Of a stretch of 64,000 bases of DNA, positions 62,484 to 64,000 are shown piece after piece. Each line of letters opens with the position of its first letter. Positions within the stretch are counted from its first letter, which is position 1. Location of the stretch: positions 2,232,001-2,296,000 of the forward strand of contig JADILM010000002.1 of NCBI GenBank assembly GCA_016617785.1, given 5' to 3'. The position numbers and the translations under genes were made by a program. The notes under the pieces are model-generated. The model was not told the DNA's origin and made no database searches. It was given only the letters and a program-made list of their open reading frames with translations. The DNA comes from Sporobolomyces roseus (lineage: Eukaryota; Basidiomycota; Microbotryomycetes; Sporidiobolales; Sporidiobolaceae).

Positions 62484-64000
62484 CTAGGAAGGAGTCATTT
62501 TATACCAAACGAGACCAGCCTGTCGAGAGAGTATCGTCAGCGATCGCGACACGAGTAGCGGGAAGTAGCGAGGAGAAAGGGACGTACAGTAGCGATACCA
62601 TAACCGACGCATTGAGTTGCCGTCAACTGTACCAATCCGACATCCCTTCGAATCAGCTCGATTCTCCGATTTCGTAAGGTCACGGAAGACGTACCGATTC
62701 CCCCAACAGTAGTGCCGGAGCAACCACCATCAATACGTCTTTAACGACCTTACTCAAACTCAAAACCATACTACTCAAACCAATCAACATGACAGCGCTC
62801 AAATTCAATCCAAAAGTCAAACTCGCATTACTCGTAACGATCCACCATCCCAATTTGATGGGGATTTCTCGAAGTGCTTGGAAACCTTCTAGAGGGAGGA
62901 GGAGGGCGAGGTTGAGGAGTAAGCAGATTGGCGCAAAGTAGTAGAGGGATTTTAAAGGGGACATGGGGGATGAGGGTTTGGATTCGGAGGTAGAGGAAGA
63001 ACTGGTGAGGAGGAGTTGGATTAGGGTTACTCGAGTCGCTTCGATAGCGATTGCGACCATCTGAAGACGAGAGGAAGGGTTAGTTCAGCAAGGGAATGGG
63101 AGGGAGCGAGGGCGTACTTGAATCATGAAGCCCGTCAAGTTGAAGTTGACTTCTGCTGCACTAGCTACTCCGACTGTGTGGAACTCAGAGCGTACAATCA
63201 GCGATTCGTTCGAAGACCAAAAATGGACCGTACGAAATGATTCGCTCACCTCCCAATGAAATAGTCAATACGATAGCGCACAACTTCAAGCTGAACTGTT
63301 TCGTCCTGAACGCGAAGGCTGCGAGGAGGATTGCAACGGGGGAAATGGATTTGAGGATATGAATGAACGCTACTGAGCAATACAGGTAGGCCCAATTCGA
63401 GAGTACCAGACTCAACGAAAAGAGGATAGCGATCGGTAAGCTGTACGAACATTCATCTCCTTCATCAGCTTCGAGTGACAGAAGGAGATGCTGAGGAGAG
63501 ATAAATGCGTACATTTCTCGAACCCAAACATTCCACTCCATCGCAACGCTCAACCTCTTCCACCTCTCTTTATCTTCTCGATCCGTATTTGGAGACTTGA
63601 TCGCTCCTTCATGAACTGAAGATGCATCGTATTCTTTGAGTGGGACAGAGAAGTAATCGGAAGAGGATTGGAAAGTTGCTGGTGGAGGACCTGAGATCAG
63701 GTCGGTGTATCTATGGAGTAAGCGAGTAGCTAGGGGAAAATACTTGAGATGTTAGCGAGAGCAAAGGAAGAGAAGGGCGAGGGAGGGAGACGAGGGAGCG
63801 CACCGATTGTTTGAAATGCGAGATGAATCGAGGTGAGAGTGATGGGGTATGCGAACTTCCTTCCTACTAGGATCTCACGGCTGTCAACTCAAACGCAGCC
63901 TCATCAGTATCCTTCACTCCGAGAGCCAAACTGAGCAGAGGGAGTTGTACTAACTTCATGAAGATAACTGCCGTACTCAATCCTATCCATCCGAGAATGA
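62484..64000 (-). CDS. Triose-phosphate/nucleotide-sugar transporter family protein (5' end missing)
   Basis: The visible exons give several hydrophobic helices of the drug/metabolite transporter fold: ILGWIGLSTAVIFMN at the right edge, then FAYPITLTSIHLAFQTI. After these comes the TPT-domain block AYLYCSVAFIHILKSISPVAILLAAFAF, with the characteristic Lys-Ser in the KSISPV motif. Further on are VASAAEVNFNLTGFMIQ, MVAIAIEATRVTLIQLLL and, near the C-terminus, SLSKVVKDVLMVV. The tail AGLVWYKMTPS ends at 62484. TPT-family members carry sugar phosphates or nucleotide sugars across Golgi or ER membranes; the substrate cannot be told. At least seven short exons are present, and the start codon is beyond 64000. 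Confidence 0.85.

Overview
The window is a gene-dense stretch of a nuclear fungal chromosome, most likely from a basidiomycete yeast; Pucciniomycotina is a guess. Almost every gene is cut by short introns of about 50-100 nt with GTNNGT-type donors and CTNAC/CTGAC-like branch sites. There are two Zn2Cys6 regulators and standard fungal housekeeping genes, and intergenic gaps are mostly 120-600 bp. Base composition looks close to balanced. No rRNA, tRNA, CRISPR array or intact transposon was recognised.

Left part (1-27.3 kb). On the minus strand lie the N-glycosylation glucosyltransferase ALG8 (runs off the left edge), a membrane-anchored START-domain lipid-transfer-like protein, and the giant ribosome-biogenesis ATPase midasin (MDN1/REA1, about 17.5 kb, about 21 exons). 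Midasin is divergent from a small mitochondrial GatB/YqeY-like gene (AIM41). A plus-strand Zn2Cys6 regulator and a minus-strand four-helix membrane protein follow.

Centre (27.9-41.3 kb). The most unusual object is one 11-exon plus-strand gene at 27902-34982 whose exons join in phase to give 2,135 residues. Its N-terminal third has the acidic motifs of an XPG/FEN1-type PIN-like nuclease. Its C-terminal quarter has the RuvC and zinc-ribbon motifs of a Fanzor, the eukaryotic TnpB-like RNA-guided nuclease family. I do not know of a described XPG-Fanzor fusion. Downstream is an ORF-poor 1.4 kb with a long inverted repeat, then a small proline-rich gene, another ORF-poor stretch, and a second Zn2Cys6 regulator.

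Right part (41.8-64 kb). A MYND zinc-finger family has three members: one minus copy, then two tandem plus copies beyond the divergent pair STU1/CLASP and ARG8 (arginine biosynthesis). A tandem array of three minus-strand F-box genes follows, with duplicated upstream DNA. One F-box copy looks like a pseudogene, with a frameshift and an internal deletion. The window closes with the divergent pair VMA8 (V-ATPase subunit D) and SAR1 (COPII GTPase), and a triose-phosphate/nucleotide-sugar transporter family gene that runs off the right edge.

The housekeeping genes do not form one pathway; they span ER glycosylation, ribosome assembly, secretion, vacuolar acidification, microtubules and arginine synthesis. 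The lineage-specific material is the nuclease fusion, the zinc-cluster regulators and the MYND and F-box expansions. It sits between conserved genes and is the part most worth following up.
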